From positions 1-64,000 of the forward strand of contig BLLU01000149.1 of NCBI GenBank assembly GCA_011959105.1: 64,000 nt of DNA. Direction: 5' to 3'. A program made the position numbers and the translations under genes. Position 1 is the first letter of the stretch, and each line of letters starts with the position of its first letter. The notes under the pieces were generated by a model. The model saw only the letters and a list, made by a program, of their open reading frames with translations, made no database searches and was not told the origin of the DNA. This DNA is from Lachnospiraceae bacterium. Lineage in GTDB: Bacteria; Bacillota; Clostridia; Lachnospirales; Lachnospiraceae. Shown here in pieces: positions 1 to 10,328 of this stretch.

Positions 1-9
1 TTTATTTGC

Positions 10-27
10 GGCGACTGTGCAGTCGCC
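10..27. repeat. Perfect inverted repeat GGCGACTG-TG-CAGTCGCC just after the rhs stop codon
   Basis: Read directly: 8-bp arms at 10-17 and 20-27 with a 2-nt loop. Confidence 0.85.
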
Positions 28-34
28 ACTCCAT

Positions 35-3000
35 TTAAAATGCCGTCCAACAATCATAGGTGTAAGCATACCGGCTTACCACCCAGCCGCAGTCGTCACA
101 GATATTGGATAACTCCGTGATCTGGTCCGCCTCGTTGTAGGTATTGTAGGTACTGATGCCGTTAGGACGGTGGATTTCGGTGACACGGTTGATGGCGTCG
201 TACACATAGGTGGTCACCAGGCCCTCCCGGTCTGTCACTTTGATCAGGTTGTCGTTCAGGTCATACTCGTAGCTTACTTTTGTCCCGTCCGGATAGGTGA
301 TGGCGGTAAGGTTGTCCGCGCCGTCATAGGTGTAAGTCACCCTATCGCCCTGGGCTTTTTCATAGGAAAAACTGCCCTCTTCTTCTCCCGGCGCACGGTA
401 GGTGGTCACGGAGGTAATTCGTCCCAGGCTGTCGTAGGTGTACCGGGTGTCTCCCGTGCTGTCATACAGGGCCACCCTCTCCCCCAGGGCGTCATAAGCG
501 TAGGCTACCGGGGCGCCGCTTTCCTCTCCCTGGGCGTCCGTATAAGCCATTTCCACCAGGGAGTCCAGCTTGTCATAGTCGTAGGTGATGGTATTGCCGC
601 CATTGGAAGTATAGGAAGTCAGCCTTCCCGCTATGTCGTAGGTCATGCGCTCTGTCCTGCCCTGGGTGTCCGTCACGCTGGTCAGGTTGCCCATGAGGTC
701 GTAGGTATATCGGGTTCCCCGTCCCAGGAAATCGGTGACGGCGGTCAGGTTGCCCATCACATCATAGGTATAAAAGGCCGTGCTGCCCTGGGCATCCGTC
801 ACGCTGGTGAGCCTGTCCATCAGATCGTAGACGTAGGTGGTGGTGAGGCCGCCGGTGTCCGTGCGGGAAAGCACATTTCCATGGGCGTCATAGGTATAAT
901 TCTCCGCCAATCCCCGTTTATCCGTGTAAGAGACCAGCCGGTTGGCCTTATCGTAAACATAGCCGGTGGTCTGTCCCAGCGGGTCTACGGTGCCGGTCAG
1001 TCTGTCATCCTTGTCATAGGTGTAAGCATAGGTGTATCCCATGGGGTCGGTGACGGAACTTCTGTTGTAGTTCCTGTCATAGCCGTATTGGGTGGTGCGC
1101 TCTCCGGGGGTGGTGATCCGCTCAATGTTGCCCACCATGTCGTATACTACGGCGGCGGCTTTCTGCTCCGGATCGGTGACCGTGACCATCCGGTCCACTT
1201 TATCGTAGGCATAGGTGAAAGTATTTCCCAGGGCGTTGGTCATGGCGGTGCGGTTACTCCTCACATCATAGCTGTAGGAGGTGACGCCGCCCTGGGGATC
1301 GGTGACAGAGAGCAGGTTGTGCAGCACATCATAGGAATACTGCGTGATTCTGCCCAGATTGTCCTCCTCCCGGATGATATCGTCTCCGGCATTGTAGGTA
1401 AAGGTGGTCTCGTATCCCAGCGGGGTGGTGATCCCTGTCAGCCTGTGGGCCGCGTCATAGGCATAGCTGTAGACACCGCCGCCGGGCAGGGTTTTCCTTT
1501 CCACCTGGCCGTTTGCGTTCACCTGGTACTGCGTCACGCTGCCCTGGGCATCCGTGACCTCTGTTACCACGTCATGGCGGTCATAGGTATAGTTCTCCTG
1601 GGCTCCCAGGGGAGAGATCTGTTTCACCATCCGGTACAGGGAGTCATATTCATACTGCCAGGTCTCCCCCATGCCATTTGTCACGGTGAGGATATTTCCC
1701 ACGGCGTCGTAGCCGTACCGCTCAGTGATCCCCTCCGGGGTAGTGATGGCGGTCAGGTTATTCCTGCTGTCATAGGTGTACCGTGTCTGTCCGCCGTTTC
1801 CGTCGGTATATGCTGTCAGGCGGCTCAGAGCATCGTAGCTGTACGCCGTCCGTACTCCGTTTCCGTCTGTCCGCGCCGTCAGGTTGCCATCGCCGTCATA
1901 GGCAAATGTGGTAGCGGCTCCCTCCGGATCTATTTTCTGGGTAAGGCGGTTTAAGGCGTCATAAGCATAGGCATAAAGCGCCTCTCCGGGCAAAGTCTGT
2001 CCGGTCAAGTTGCCCGCCGCGTCATAGGTGTAGGCGGTCACATTTCCCGCAGGATCGGTGACGGAGACCAGCCTGTCCAGAACGTCATAGGCGTAAAGGG
2101 TCTCGGCTCCGTCCACATCGGTGATGGAGATCACACGTCCGAACCCGTCATATTTGTAGAAAGCGCTGCGCCCCAGCACATCCGTCTGCTTTATCAGATT
2201 TCCCGCTGCGTCATAGGCGTAGGTCATCCGGTTTCCGGCGGTGTCGGCGGCCTCCACTACCCTGCCCATGGAGTCATAGTTCAGCGTGGTCTGTATGCCG
2301 TATCGGTCTGTATAGGTAGCCACTTCCCCTGTGGCCAGGTAGGTATAGCTGTCTTTTTCCCCGTTGGGGTAGGTGTCCGTCAGCAGGTTGCCCTCCGCAT
2401 CCACCTGGTAACTGTGGACATTTCCCAGAGCGTCCACAGCCTCTAAAAGATTGCTGTTCCCATCGTAGGCATAGGCCATAAAGCTGCCCGCCGTATCCGC
2501 TATACAGGTGATCCGGCTGATCTTATCGTAAGTGTAGGTACTGCTGTTCCCGGAGGCGTCCCGGGCCTCCGTCATCTGTCCGATGGCGTCATAGGTGAAA
2601 GCGGTCTCTCTGCCCTCGGGTGTAACCATGGAAAGTACCCGATCCTCCCGGTCATAGGTATAGGCGCTGTTTCCGCCCAGGGCGTCTGTCACGGACACCA
2701 GACGGCTCAGAGCGTCATAGCCATAATCCGTGGTATTTCCCAGTTCATCCGTCACGGACAGCAGGTTGCCCAGAGCGTCATAGGTATACAGCACTGTGCC
2801 GCCCATGGGGTCTGTGGATTTTACCAGACGGTTTAACTTGTCGTATGCGTAGGTATATACCCGGCTCTCGTCATCCCAGAGCCGGAGCAGGTTGCCGTTT
2901 TGGTCATAGGCAAGTCTGGTGGCGGTGCCAAGCGGGTCTGTCACCCCGGTCACTCGTCCCAGAAGGTCATAGGTATAGGACACTGCACTGCCATCCGGGT

Positions 3001-6000
3001 AGGTGATCTTTGTGGTTCTGCCGCACACATCGTTTTCGTAAGCGGTCACATGGCCCCGCTCGTCCGTCTCTGTCAGGAGACCTCCTGTCACGGCATCATA
3101 GGCGGAAAGGCTGGTATGACCAAGCCGGTCGGTCTCGCTGGCCACCCGGTCTCCACGGTCATAGGTATAGGCAGTCTCACCGCCCTCCGGTCCGGTCACT
3201 TTCTGCCGGCGGTTCATGGCGTCGTAGGTGTAGGAGGTCACATAGCCCTCCGCATTGGTCTCCGTCAGTCGATTGCCGTTGGCGTCATAGGTATAGCTGA
3301 GGGTATTTCCCAATGGATCTGTACCCTGCAGCATCCGGTTCATCTTGTCATAGGTAAAGACGCTCTTCTGTCCCTCTCTGTCCGTGATGGCCGTCACAGC
3401 TCCCGCCGGGTCAAAGGTATAGGCGGTGGTGTTTCCGGCCGCGTCCGTCTCGCCCACGCACCAGCCTTTTGCGTTGTAGGTCCGGATGGTTACCCCGCCC
3501 AGAGGATTGGCGGTGCGGGTCAGGCGGTTCATGGCGTCATAGGCAAAGTTCCATACGCCGCCCTCGGGGTCTGTCATGGATGTGACGCAGGCGCCGTCAT
3601 AGGTATAGGAGGTCACGGCTCCTCTGGGATCTATTTCCTCGGTCAGACGGTTCTGTCCGTCATAGGCATAGCGGGTCACGCCGCCCTCCGGGTCCGTAAC
3701 GGAGGACAGGCGGTGTTTTTCATCGTATGTATAGGAAGTCACGCCGCCGTCATACTCCGTCACAGAGGCGATCTGCCCGTCTCCAGTGTAGGCGTAGCGT
3801 CTCTCAGCGCCGTCCTGCTTGGTCTGGGTCAGCAGGTTTCCGTTGCCGTCATAGGTATAGGCGGTGGTTATCCCCTGCCTGTCCGTCACGGAGGACAGAT
3901 ACCCCTCCCCATTGTAAGCGCGGCCTTCCGATGTGCCGTCGGGATAGGCGATCTGGGTGGTACGGAATTGATGGTCGTAGGTATAGACGGTGGTATTTCC
4001 GTTGGCGTCCACGGCGGTGGTGCAGCCCTCGCCGTAGGAGAGGGTTATAACTGCGCCCTCCGCGTCGGTCTGCTCTGTGATACGACCCTCCCCGTCATAG
4101 ACATTTGACACCACGCAGTGTCCGTTCTCGTCCTGCCACGTCGTCATCCGGTGCTCTGCGTCATAGGTATAGCTGCGCCGGTCTCCCGCTGCGTCTGTCA
4201 CAGTGGTCAGGTTTCCCGCCCCGTCATAGGTATAGCCGATATGGTTGCCGTCCGGCAGACTGATTTGTGTGATCCGGTTTTTTTCATCCAGCGTCACGAG
4301 ATAGTTCTTTCCGGAGGGAGATGTGACAGCGCTCAGGCGGTAGTCCATGTCGTAGGACAGAATGGTTCTGTTGCCATAGATATCTTCCAGCCCTGTCAGC
4401 ATCCCATAGGCGTTGAACAGATGCTTTTGAAGGCTGCCCAAGTCTGTCAGGACAAAGCCGTCTCCCTCTTCTGCCAGCGCATAGTCGTAGCCGTCGGGAG
4501 CCGCATACCCCTCCGCCGTTTTTTGAAAGGCCACAATGCTGCCGGTGCCGGAAAGCCATAGAACCGTGCCGTCGGAAAGTTCTCCCAGCCGCTCATCAAA
4601 GGGCGTACTCCACCCATACCCCAGGCTGCCCGCATAACCGGCACCCTTGGAATTGTACTGTCTGGCAAAGGCAAAGCTGCCCCCGATATCCGCGATCTCC
4701 GCATCTGTCTGCTCCATGTAAAAGTTACCGGTGTTCAGGTTCACCGGCTCAAAGCCAAAGACGCAGTTTTCCGCCCGGCCCAGGAGCAGTCCGTCCAGCA
4801 CGGCTCTCCAGTAGTCGGACAGTTCTCCCGCCTCATAGGATGTTGTATTCTGAGGGTTGCGGATAAAGAGCCGGTTCCCCTCCACAGTCAGGGCGTCCTG
4901 CATCTGCATATCCGCCATGATGGTATTCACATCCACCCCGTAGTGCAGGGCAATGCGGGGGATCAGATCAAATGCGCCCTCCTCATAAATCAAGAACGTA
5001 TCGCTGGTCACCGTGGCTCCCACGCCCATCACGCCCTCTGAGCCGGGGAGCAGCGGATCAGTCACCAGGCCCTCGGCATAGGCGGTAATGTAGTAGATCT
5101 GGCCCGGTGTCAGGTTCGAGAATACCTCGCTCTGCCAGTTGGATAAGCGTCTGTTATAGGCAACAGCCGTGGGGAAAGCCCCTGCATAGAGTCCGGAGTC
5201 GGGATAGATCAGGCTGGTCTGGGCCTCCACTTCTCCGGTGCTGCCGTTGATAAGCTGATAGTGTACGACACTTCCGGCTTTGGCCTGGCCGTGGGCCACA
5301 ACCCCCAGTGTGTTGGTGGATTTATCCCCTTTTCTCTCCACCACAGGGTAAATCTCGATGGTGGTATCATCCAGACTCAGGGAATCCAGATCTGTCAGTT
5401 CCCCAGTCCAGGACAGGATCAGTTTGGGGGCGTACTTGGCGGACGCGCCGTTATACAGCACCTCGCACTGCATCTTGACCCCTGCCGCCGCCTGCTCCTT
5501 ATTGGGCGCCTCCACCTGGGCTTTCATAACAAAGCCGTGGTTTTCTTCCGTGCCGTTGATCCAGGCACTGACTTCCTCTGTTACATCATAGGAGACAGCC
5601 TCCCCTCTGACGGCGCTGGCATACTGGGCATCCAGAAAACGGTGGGTATAGTTCACCTGGTTGTTCCAGGTAAGGCTCCTCACCTCCCAGGGTTCTTCCA
5701 CGCCGTAAATGCCGAATTCGCTCTTGCCCTTGCTCCATCTTGTCTTTTGTGTTACCTGGAACGTGGCCGACACGATTTCCGCCTCGGACAACAGGGAATT
5801 GAAGTCATAGTCTATGGCAAAATAGGTTCTGCAGTTAAGGTGGCGGCTGCCAAATCCCGCATAGGTGCCGGAGGTTACACCGTCGTCATAGCCCACAAAG
5901 GGGTACTGATTGTCACCGATTATGGTATTGGGGCTGCCCTCCTCCGCACAGGTCATGCGGATGGCGCTGCCAGTCACCTGGATGGCCGTGGGGTCTATGC

Positions 6001-7087
6001 GCACGGGATATACTCTCTCCGGTGCGGAAAGCCACTCTTTATCTGCCGTCACTGTCACCAGCAGCAGATCCCCCTGTTCCTCCATGGACATGCTGACGCC
6101 AAAACTGATCTCCTCAGCGCTGTCCGTCATCTCCGGAGCCTCCACCACAAAGACGGCCTCCGCCTCCGGATCTGTCCCCGGCTCATACAGGTATAGGGTA
6201 TTGCCCCGGATTTCTCCCGCCAGGCCGCAGGGATCGATCAGATAGGAAAAGCTGTTTCTCTCTCCCCTCTCCAGCAGGATGATATCTTCTTTTACGCTGT
6301 TTCCCAGCACGGTGTACTGATAGTCCACGCCAGGGAACACTTCGCTGTAGCGGACGGCGTTGTCTTTTGCCAGCCCGCCTGTAAAATCGCCCTCCGCCGG
6401 GTACAGGGTGATCACGGCCTCCTCGTTGGCAATGGTGATGCCCTTGCCTTCCTCCCTGTCAAGGTTTTCCGGCAGGACTACCGTATAATCATTGGCTCTG
6501 TTTCTGTAGCTGGTCTCTTCCCCGCCAAACAGCCCAAAGACTGCGGTGGTATCCTTTTCCAATGTGTTGTCCACAGGCCGCAGACTGCCGTCATCGTCTA
6601 TGTAGGTGGCTCCGTCGTTGCCCACCACGGTCACATAGCGATTCCCGTCCACGTGGTAGGTGCGGCTGTATTGGTCGTAAGAGACCAGCGTACCATAGGA
6701 TTCCGGTATCTCCTCCTCATAGAAGGCCTCCGGCAGACGACCGGGTTTCAGTGCGTCTCCGCCGGAGACCGTTCCGGCATCTCCCCCGGAGACGGTTTCG
6801 GAAGTGTCTTCCGAACTATCCGGTTTGTCGTCAGAATCTGTAGTATTTCCTGTATTTTCTGCAGGCTTTTCTCCCTTTCCGGATGCTGTGTCATCCCCCA
6901 CATCACCATCAGAGACAGTCCCCGCCTTCTCTTTCGGTTCCGTCTGCAGTTCGATGCTCCCAGAGGCGCTCGGGGAAACGACCGCCTCTGCGGCATACAA
7001 TACCCTGTGATCCGACAGGAGCAGTACTGCCATCAGCAAGATGGCCAAGGTTCTTCTCAATCCGATGCTTAAGTGCCTGGTTTTCAT
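35..7087 (-). CDS. Secreted RHS/YD-repeat protein (signal peptide, DNRLRE-like region, DUF6531-like region, dozens of YD repeats); C-terminus appears truncated
   Basis: ORF 35..7222; start placed at MKTRHLSIGLRRTLAILLMAVLLL (CAT at 7085-7087) preceded by AGAGGGG. Dozens of YTYDxxGNLxxxTDxxG repeats. The C-terminus ends YAYTYDCWTAF* with no RYYDPxxGRF core-end motif. Confidence 0.9.
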   Translation of the reverse strand: MKTRHLSIGLRRTLAILLMAVLLLSDHRVLYAAEAVVSPSASGSIELQTEPKEKAGTVSDGDVGDDTASGKGEKPAENTGNTTDSDDKPDSSEDTSETVSGGDAGTVSGGDALKPGRLPEAFYEEEIPESYGTLVSYDQYSRTYHVDGNRYVTVVGNDGATYIDDDGSLRPVDNTLEKDTTAVFGLFGGEETSYRNRANDYTVVLPENLDREEGKGITIANEEAVITLYPAEGDFTGGLAKDNAVRYSEVFPGVDYQYTVLGNSVKEDIILLERGERNSFSYLIDPCGLAGEIRGNTLYLYEPGTDPEAEAVFVVEAPEMTDSAEEISFGVSMSMEEQGDLLLVTVTADKEWLSAPERVYPVRIDPTAIQVTGSAIRMTCAEEGSPNTIIGDNQYPFVGYDDGVTSGTYAGFGSRHLNCRTYFAIDYDFNSLLSEAEIVSATFQVTQKTRWSKGKSEFGIYGVEEPWEVRSLTWNNQVNYTHRFLDAQYASAVRGEAVSYDVTEEVSAWINGTEENHGFVMKAQVEAPNKEQAAAGVKMQCEVLYNGASAKYAPKLILSWTGELTDLDSLSLDDTTIEIYPVVERKGDKSTNTLGVVAHGQAKAGSVVHYQLINGSTGEVEAQTSLIYPDSGLYAGAFPTAVAYNRRLSNWQSEVFSNLTPGQIYYITAYAEGLVTDPLLPGSEGVMGVGATVTSDTFLIYEEGAFDLIPRIALHYGVDVNTIMADMQMQDALTVEGNRLFIRNPQNTTSYEAGELSDYWRAVLDGLLLGRAENCVFGFEPVNLNTGNFYMEQTDAEIADIGGSFAFARQYNSKGAGYAGSLGYGWSTPFDERLGELSDGTVLWLSGTGSIVAFQKTAEGYAAPDGYDYALAEEGDGFVLTDLGSLQKHLFNAYGMLTGLEDIYGNRTILSYDMDYRLSAVTSPSGKNYLVTLDEKNRITQISLPDGNHIGYTYDGAGNLTTVTDAAGDRRSYTYDAEHRMTTWQDENGHCVVSNVYDGEGRITEQTDAEGAVITLSYGEGCTTAVDANGNTTVYTYDHQFRTTQIAYPDGTSEGRAYNGEGYLSSVTDRQGITTAYTYDGNGNLLTQTKQDGAERRYAYTGDGQIASVTEYDGGVTSYTYDEKHRLSSVTDPEGGVTRYAYDGQNRLTEEIDPRGAVTSYTYDGACVTSMTDPEGGVWNFAYDAMNRLTRTANPLGGVTIRTYNAKGWCVGETDAAGNTTAYTFDPAGAVTAITDREGQKSVFTYDKMNRMLQGTDPLGNTLSYTYDANGNRLTETNAEGYVTSYTYDAMNRRQKVTGPEGGETAYTYDRGDRVASETDRLGHTSLSAYDAVTGGLLTETDERGHVTAYENDVCGRTTKITYPDGSAVSYTYDLLGRVTGVTDPLGTATRLAYDQNGNLLRLWDDESRVYTYAYDKLNRLVKSTDPMGGTVLYTYDALGNLLSVTDELGNTTDYGYDALSRLVSVTDALGGNSAYTYDREDRVLSMVTPEGRETAFTYDAIGQMTEARDASGNSSTYTYDKISRITCIADTAGSFMAYAYDGNSNLLEAVDALGNVHSYQVDAEGNLLTDTYPNGEKDSYTYLATGEVATYTDRYGIQTTLNYDSMGRVVEAADTAGNRMTYAYDAAGNLIKQTDVLGRSAFYKYDGFGRVISITDVDGAETLYAYDVLDRLVSVTDPAGNVTAYTYDAAGNLTGQTLPGEALYAYAYDALNRLTQKIDPEGAATTFAYDGDGNLTARTDGNGVRTAYSYDALSRLTAYTDGNGGQTRYTYDSRNNLTAITTPEGITERYGYDAVGNILTVTNGMGETWQYEYDSLYRMVKQISPLGAQENYTYDRHDVVTEVTDAQGSVTQYQVNANGQVERKTLPGGGVYSYAYDAAHRLTGITTPLGYETTFTYNAGDDIIREEDNLGRITQYSYDVLHNLLSVTDPQGGVTSYSYDVRSNRTAMTNALGNTFTYAYDKVDRMVTVTDPEQKAAAVVYDMVGNIERITTPGERTTQYGYDRNYNRSSVTDPMGYTYAYTYDKDDRLTGTVDPLGQTTGYVYDKANRLVSYTDKRGLAENYTYDAHGNVLSRTDTGGLTTTYVYDLMDRLTSVTDAQGSTAFYTYDVMGNLTAVTDFLGRGTRYTYDLMGNLTSVTDTQGRTERMTYDIAGRLTSYTSNGGNTITYDYDKLDSLVEMAYTDAQGEESGAPVAYAYDALGERVALYDSTGDTRYTYDSLGRITSVTTYRAPGEEEGSFSYEKAQGDRVTYTYDGADNLTAITYPDGTKVSYEYDLNDNLIKVTDREGLVTTYVYDAINRVTEIHRPNGISTYNTYNEADQITELSNICDDCGWVVSRYAYTYDCWTAF

Positions 7088-7336
7088 TTGAATATCCCCT
7101 CTCAATATGTAATATAAATTATTATAATTTATATTATCAATCGGGTCAATCCATTTATTATGTTGTTTGTGCAAAAAAATGCCGTCTGATTTTTGTTTTG
7201 CTATAATGTGCCTGTATGACACCCTTTATTACCCACACAGCAGAACTTGTCTGCAAGCGCTTTCATTCCTTTCACTTCGATACCTTTATTTGATTGCTGC
7301 CGTTTTAATATGTAAAATCCATAAACAGCCATGCTT

Positions 7337-8011
7337 CTATATACCGAATACATTCACCCACACTGTAATCAGAAAGTTATACAATCCATGGCCGATAATC
7401 AGGGACAAGGTGGTACAGTTTTTTACCTTGCTCCTGACCAGACAAAAAAATATACCCATCAAGGTGGTAATGCCGATCTGTACCATCGAACCGCTGAAGA
7501 TATGAAACAGCCCGAAAGCCAGGGAAGATACCAGAACCGCCACACCGGAAGAACCGCTGAGAACATGAACTTTCCGGTACAGGAAGCCGCGGAAGATAAA
7601 CTCTTCCGTAAGTGCCACCGCCCCCACACAATAGACGATTTCATAAAGATACTGCCATAAAAATTGGTAATGTTTTCCGTTGTCGCTCCACTCCCCATGC
7701 CCTGTTAGGAAAAGCGGCAGTGTAAGCACCAGGGACATGGCTGCGCCGATTGCGATTCCCACCAGAATCTGGCCTCCTATCTTCTCCCGGGAAAACAGGT
7801 AATCGGTCCAAGTGTCTCCGGCGATCAGCATAACCACCAGGGGACCTATGGCCATGCACAGATACATGTTAATGGAAAGCACCAGCCTTGCCTGCAAAGG
7901 CAGACTCATCAGGACATATCTGTTAAAGCAGACCAGCCCCCACAGTGCCAGCATACACCACCCGATTCCCATGACTATTTGAACAGGTAAATTTTTCTTA
8001 TCTTTATACAT
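7337..8011 (-). CDS. CPBP family intramembrane metalloprotease
   Basis: TEEFIFRGFLYRK (EExxxR-type motif) and AFGLFHIFSG, multiple TM segments; start at MYKDKKNLP (8011). Confidence 0.85.
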   Translation of the reverse strand: MYKDKKNLPVQIVMGIGWCMLALWGLVCFNRYVLMSLPLQARLVLSINMYLCMAIGPLVVMLIAGDTWTDYLFSREKIGGQILVGIAIGAAMSLVLTLPLFLTGHGEWSDNGKHYQFLWQYLYEIVYCVGAVALTEEFIFRGFLYRKVHVLSGSSGVAVLVSSLAFGLFHIFSGSMVQIGITTLMGIFFCLVRSKVKNCTTLSLIIGHGLYNFLITVWVNVFGI

Positions 8012-8024
8012 AAACCCTCCCTCT

Positions 8025-8789
8025 TTACTCATACTTTCTGGCCGCCGCATACATGGGGCCAAACAGAACGATAAAAAACAGCGGCAGACAGACAAACACG
8101 AAAATACTGTTCACAATCGTCGGAGCCAGTAAACCGCAGAGAAAATACAGTGCTGGAAAAGCCATGGCAGAGATTGACATCCCCCGTATGGCCGCACGCT
8201 TGATGGGAAGCCAGTTCCGATTGTTAAAATGGATTCCCGGCATATTCATGCGAAAAATACCGTCACTGTACGCATCAATTTTGTATTCGTCATAGTATTC
8301 CGGCAGTTTATCTTTCATAAAGAAACAGAAATATCCCCCAAAGAAAATAAACAGCGATTCATAGGTAAGCAGATGCAGGCCGATATCCCCCCAGCTGTAT
8401 CCAAACACCCGCAGTCCCAGCAATTCCAGCACTGACACGATCAGGCTTATAATGAACAGCAATGCCTCCTGCCTGCGTCTCTTCTGCCGTTCCGCAGGAG
8501 ACTCCTCAGAGTAGGTGATTACCTTATGCATCAATTCCTCTACCCGTCCCGATTCTATGACGGCCTGTTCCAGACGCTGGCATTCCAGCAGTTCCGTAAC
8601 CGTAACTCCCAGAGCCTGGGACAGGGGGATCAGCACCGTGATATCCGGCATACTCAGCCCCCGCTCCCATTTGCTCACCGCCTTGTCGGATACAAATACT
8701 TTCAGCGACAGCTCCTTCTGGGTCATGCCCTGCTCCTTGCGAAGCTGCGACACAAAAGTGCCGAATCTTTCCTTGTCTATCTCATACAT
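8025..8789 (-). CDS. XRE-family transcriptional regulator with C-terminal membrane domain
   Basis: N-terminal HTH FGTFVSQLRKEQGMTQKELSLKVFVSDKAVSKWERGLSMPDI; hydrophobic C-terminal half. Confidence 0.88.
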   Translation of the reverse strand: MYEIDKERFGTFVSQLRKEQGMTQKELSLKVFVSDKAVSKWERGLSMPDITVLIPLSQALGVTVTELLECQRLEQAVIESGRVEELMHKVITYSEESPAERQKRRRQEALLFIISLIVSVLELLGLRVFGYSWGDIGLHLLTYESLFIFFGGYFCFFMKDKLPEYYDEYKIDAYSDGIFRMNMPGIHFNNRNWLPIKRAAIRGMSISAMAFPALYFLCGLLAPTIVNSIFVFVCLPLFFIVLFGPMYAAARKYE

Positions 8790-9086
8790 ATGATACTATC
8801 TCCTTTCCCGCATGACTGCGGTATGGGCAAAGTCCCTGTAGCCTATGGGTCTGCCCGAGACAGCGCCGGCCGAACGCTTTGGTCTCTGTCAGAACTTATT
8901 ATACATTTTATACCTGTTTACTGCAACCGACCGATGGTAGAATGCCGGGGAAACGACGCTGCAATCCCCGTAAAACCGCCACTTTGGCAAAGCCTATTGA
9001 CTTTAAACCCTTGCATGATATAATCGTACCAATAACATGGAAAAATTTTGCATAGATAAAAGTGTTTACCAGGGAAAGGAGCAAAT

Positions 9087-10250
9087 ATGCGTATCGAATG
9101 GAAAACATGTCTCAAAGTGGGTATTACCGTAATACTGCTGTTCATATTTATACGGTATTGGGATGTCTGTATGGGAGTGACGGGCACAGCCTGGGCGGCG
9201 GCATTTCCACTGTTTCTGGGCTGTGCTCTGGCATATGTCCTCAACATATTGATGTGCTTTTATGAGCGGCATCTGTTCCCCCGCAAAAAAGGACGCGTAT
9301 GGAGCCGTCTGCGCCGCCCTGTCTGTATTCTTCTGGCCATGACCTCCATCGTATTGATCCTGTTTCTAATCGTGCGCATGGTCATACCGGAACTCTCCTC
9401 CTGTCTGCAGCTTTTGTTCAGCCAACTGCCGGGAGCGCTGGAAAGCGGGTTCCTGTGGCTGGAGGAAAATTTCGGAGTCACATCCTTCCTTCAGGAGCTT
9501 ATGGCCATGCTGCCGGAAACCGAAGCCGAATGGCAGGAGGTTATCAACCGCTTTTTAGAAACCTTTCTTTCCGGTGTGGGAAACATTATGGAGATAGCCA
9601 CCAATATTATTTTCTCCACTGTTTCCATAACAATTACATTTGTGGTTGCATTGGTTTTTTCCATTTACCTTTTGATGGGCAAGGAAAAAATCGGGCAGCA
9701 GATCCGCACGCTCATGAAAGTCTATCTGCCTCAGAAAATGACGGACGGCATACTGTATGTGGCAAAAACTTTTGATAACTCTTTTCACCATTTTATTGTG
9801 GGACAGTTCGTGGAGGCTTTCATTCTGGGCCTGCTTTGCACCATCGGCATGTTGATTCTGCAGCTTCCATATGCTGCCATGATCGGCTCCCTGATCGGCG
9901 CCACCGCCCTGATTCCCGTGGCGGGCGCCTATATCGGCGGCGTGGTGGGAACCTTTATGATCTTCACCGTCTCGCCGGTGAAGGCAATGATCTTCCTGCT
10001 CTTTCTGGTGATTCTGCAGCAGTTGGAGGGCAATCTGATCTATCCCAAAGTGGTTGGCTCCTCCATCGGACTGCCCGGAATCTGGGTGCTGGCCACCGTG
10101 ACCATCGGCGGCGGTATCGCGGGAGTCGGAGGTATGCTGTTGGGGGTACCTATCATTGCCTCATTATACCAACTTTTAAAAGGAGACGTGCAAAAGCGGA
10201 CCCGTCCTGTAAAACAAGTCAAAAAGCAATGCCCTCCCAAGCCTGAATAG
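9087..10250 (+). CDS. AI-2E family transporter (permease)
   Basis: 387 aa, multi-TM; GALIPVAGAYIGG-like and LIYPKVVGSSIGLPGIWVLATVTIGGG motifs typical of this family; AGGAAAGGAG upstream. Confidence 0.88.
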   Translation: MRIEWKTCLKVGITVILLFIFIRYWDVCMGVTGTAWAAAFPLFLGCALAYVLNILMCFYERHLFPRKKGRVWSRLRRPVCILLAMTSIVLILFLIVRMVIPELSSCLQLLFSQLPGALESGFLWLEENFGVTSFLQELMAMLPETEAEWQEVINRFLETFLSGVGNIMEIATNIIFSTVSITITFVVALVFSIYLLMGKEKIGQQIRTLMKVYLPQKMTDGILYVAKTFDNSFHHFIVGQFVEAFILGLLCTIGMLILQLPYAAMIGSLIGATALIPVAGAYIGGVVGTFMIFTVSPVKAMIFLLFLVILQQLEGNLIYPKVVGSSIGLPGIWVLATVTIGGGIAGVGGMLLGVPIIASLYQLLKGDVQKRTRPVKQVKKQCPPKPE

Positions 10251-10293
10251 TTTCCGCTGTATCGGCGCGTGATGGGGAGCAGCAAACTTATTT

Positions 10294-10328
10294 AAAAAAG
10301 CAGCCGGATCATTTCTCCGGCTGCTTTT
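10294..10328. terminator. Bidirectional intrinsic terminator between convergent genes
   Basis: AAAAAAGCAGCCGGATCATTTCTCCGGCTGCTTTT. Confidence 0.9.

Noticed and set aside
170-1954. 594-aa plus-strand ORF opposite the RHS gene (and 2900..4108, 402 aa)
   Set aside because: Antisense shadow of the YD repeats (repetitive VIGIGG/GDGGQV pattern); the minus frame has a signal peptide, SD and clear family signature.
35-4700. Possible CRISPR array because of regularly spaced repeats
   Set aside because: Repeats are in-frame YD-repeat coding units with variable spacing and no cas genes in the window.
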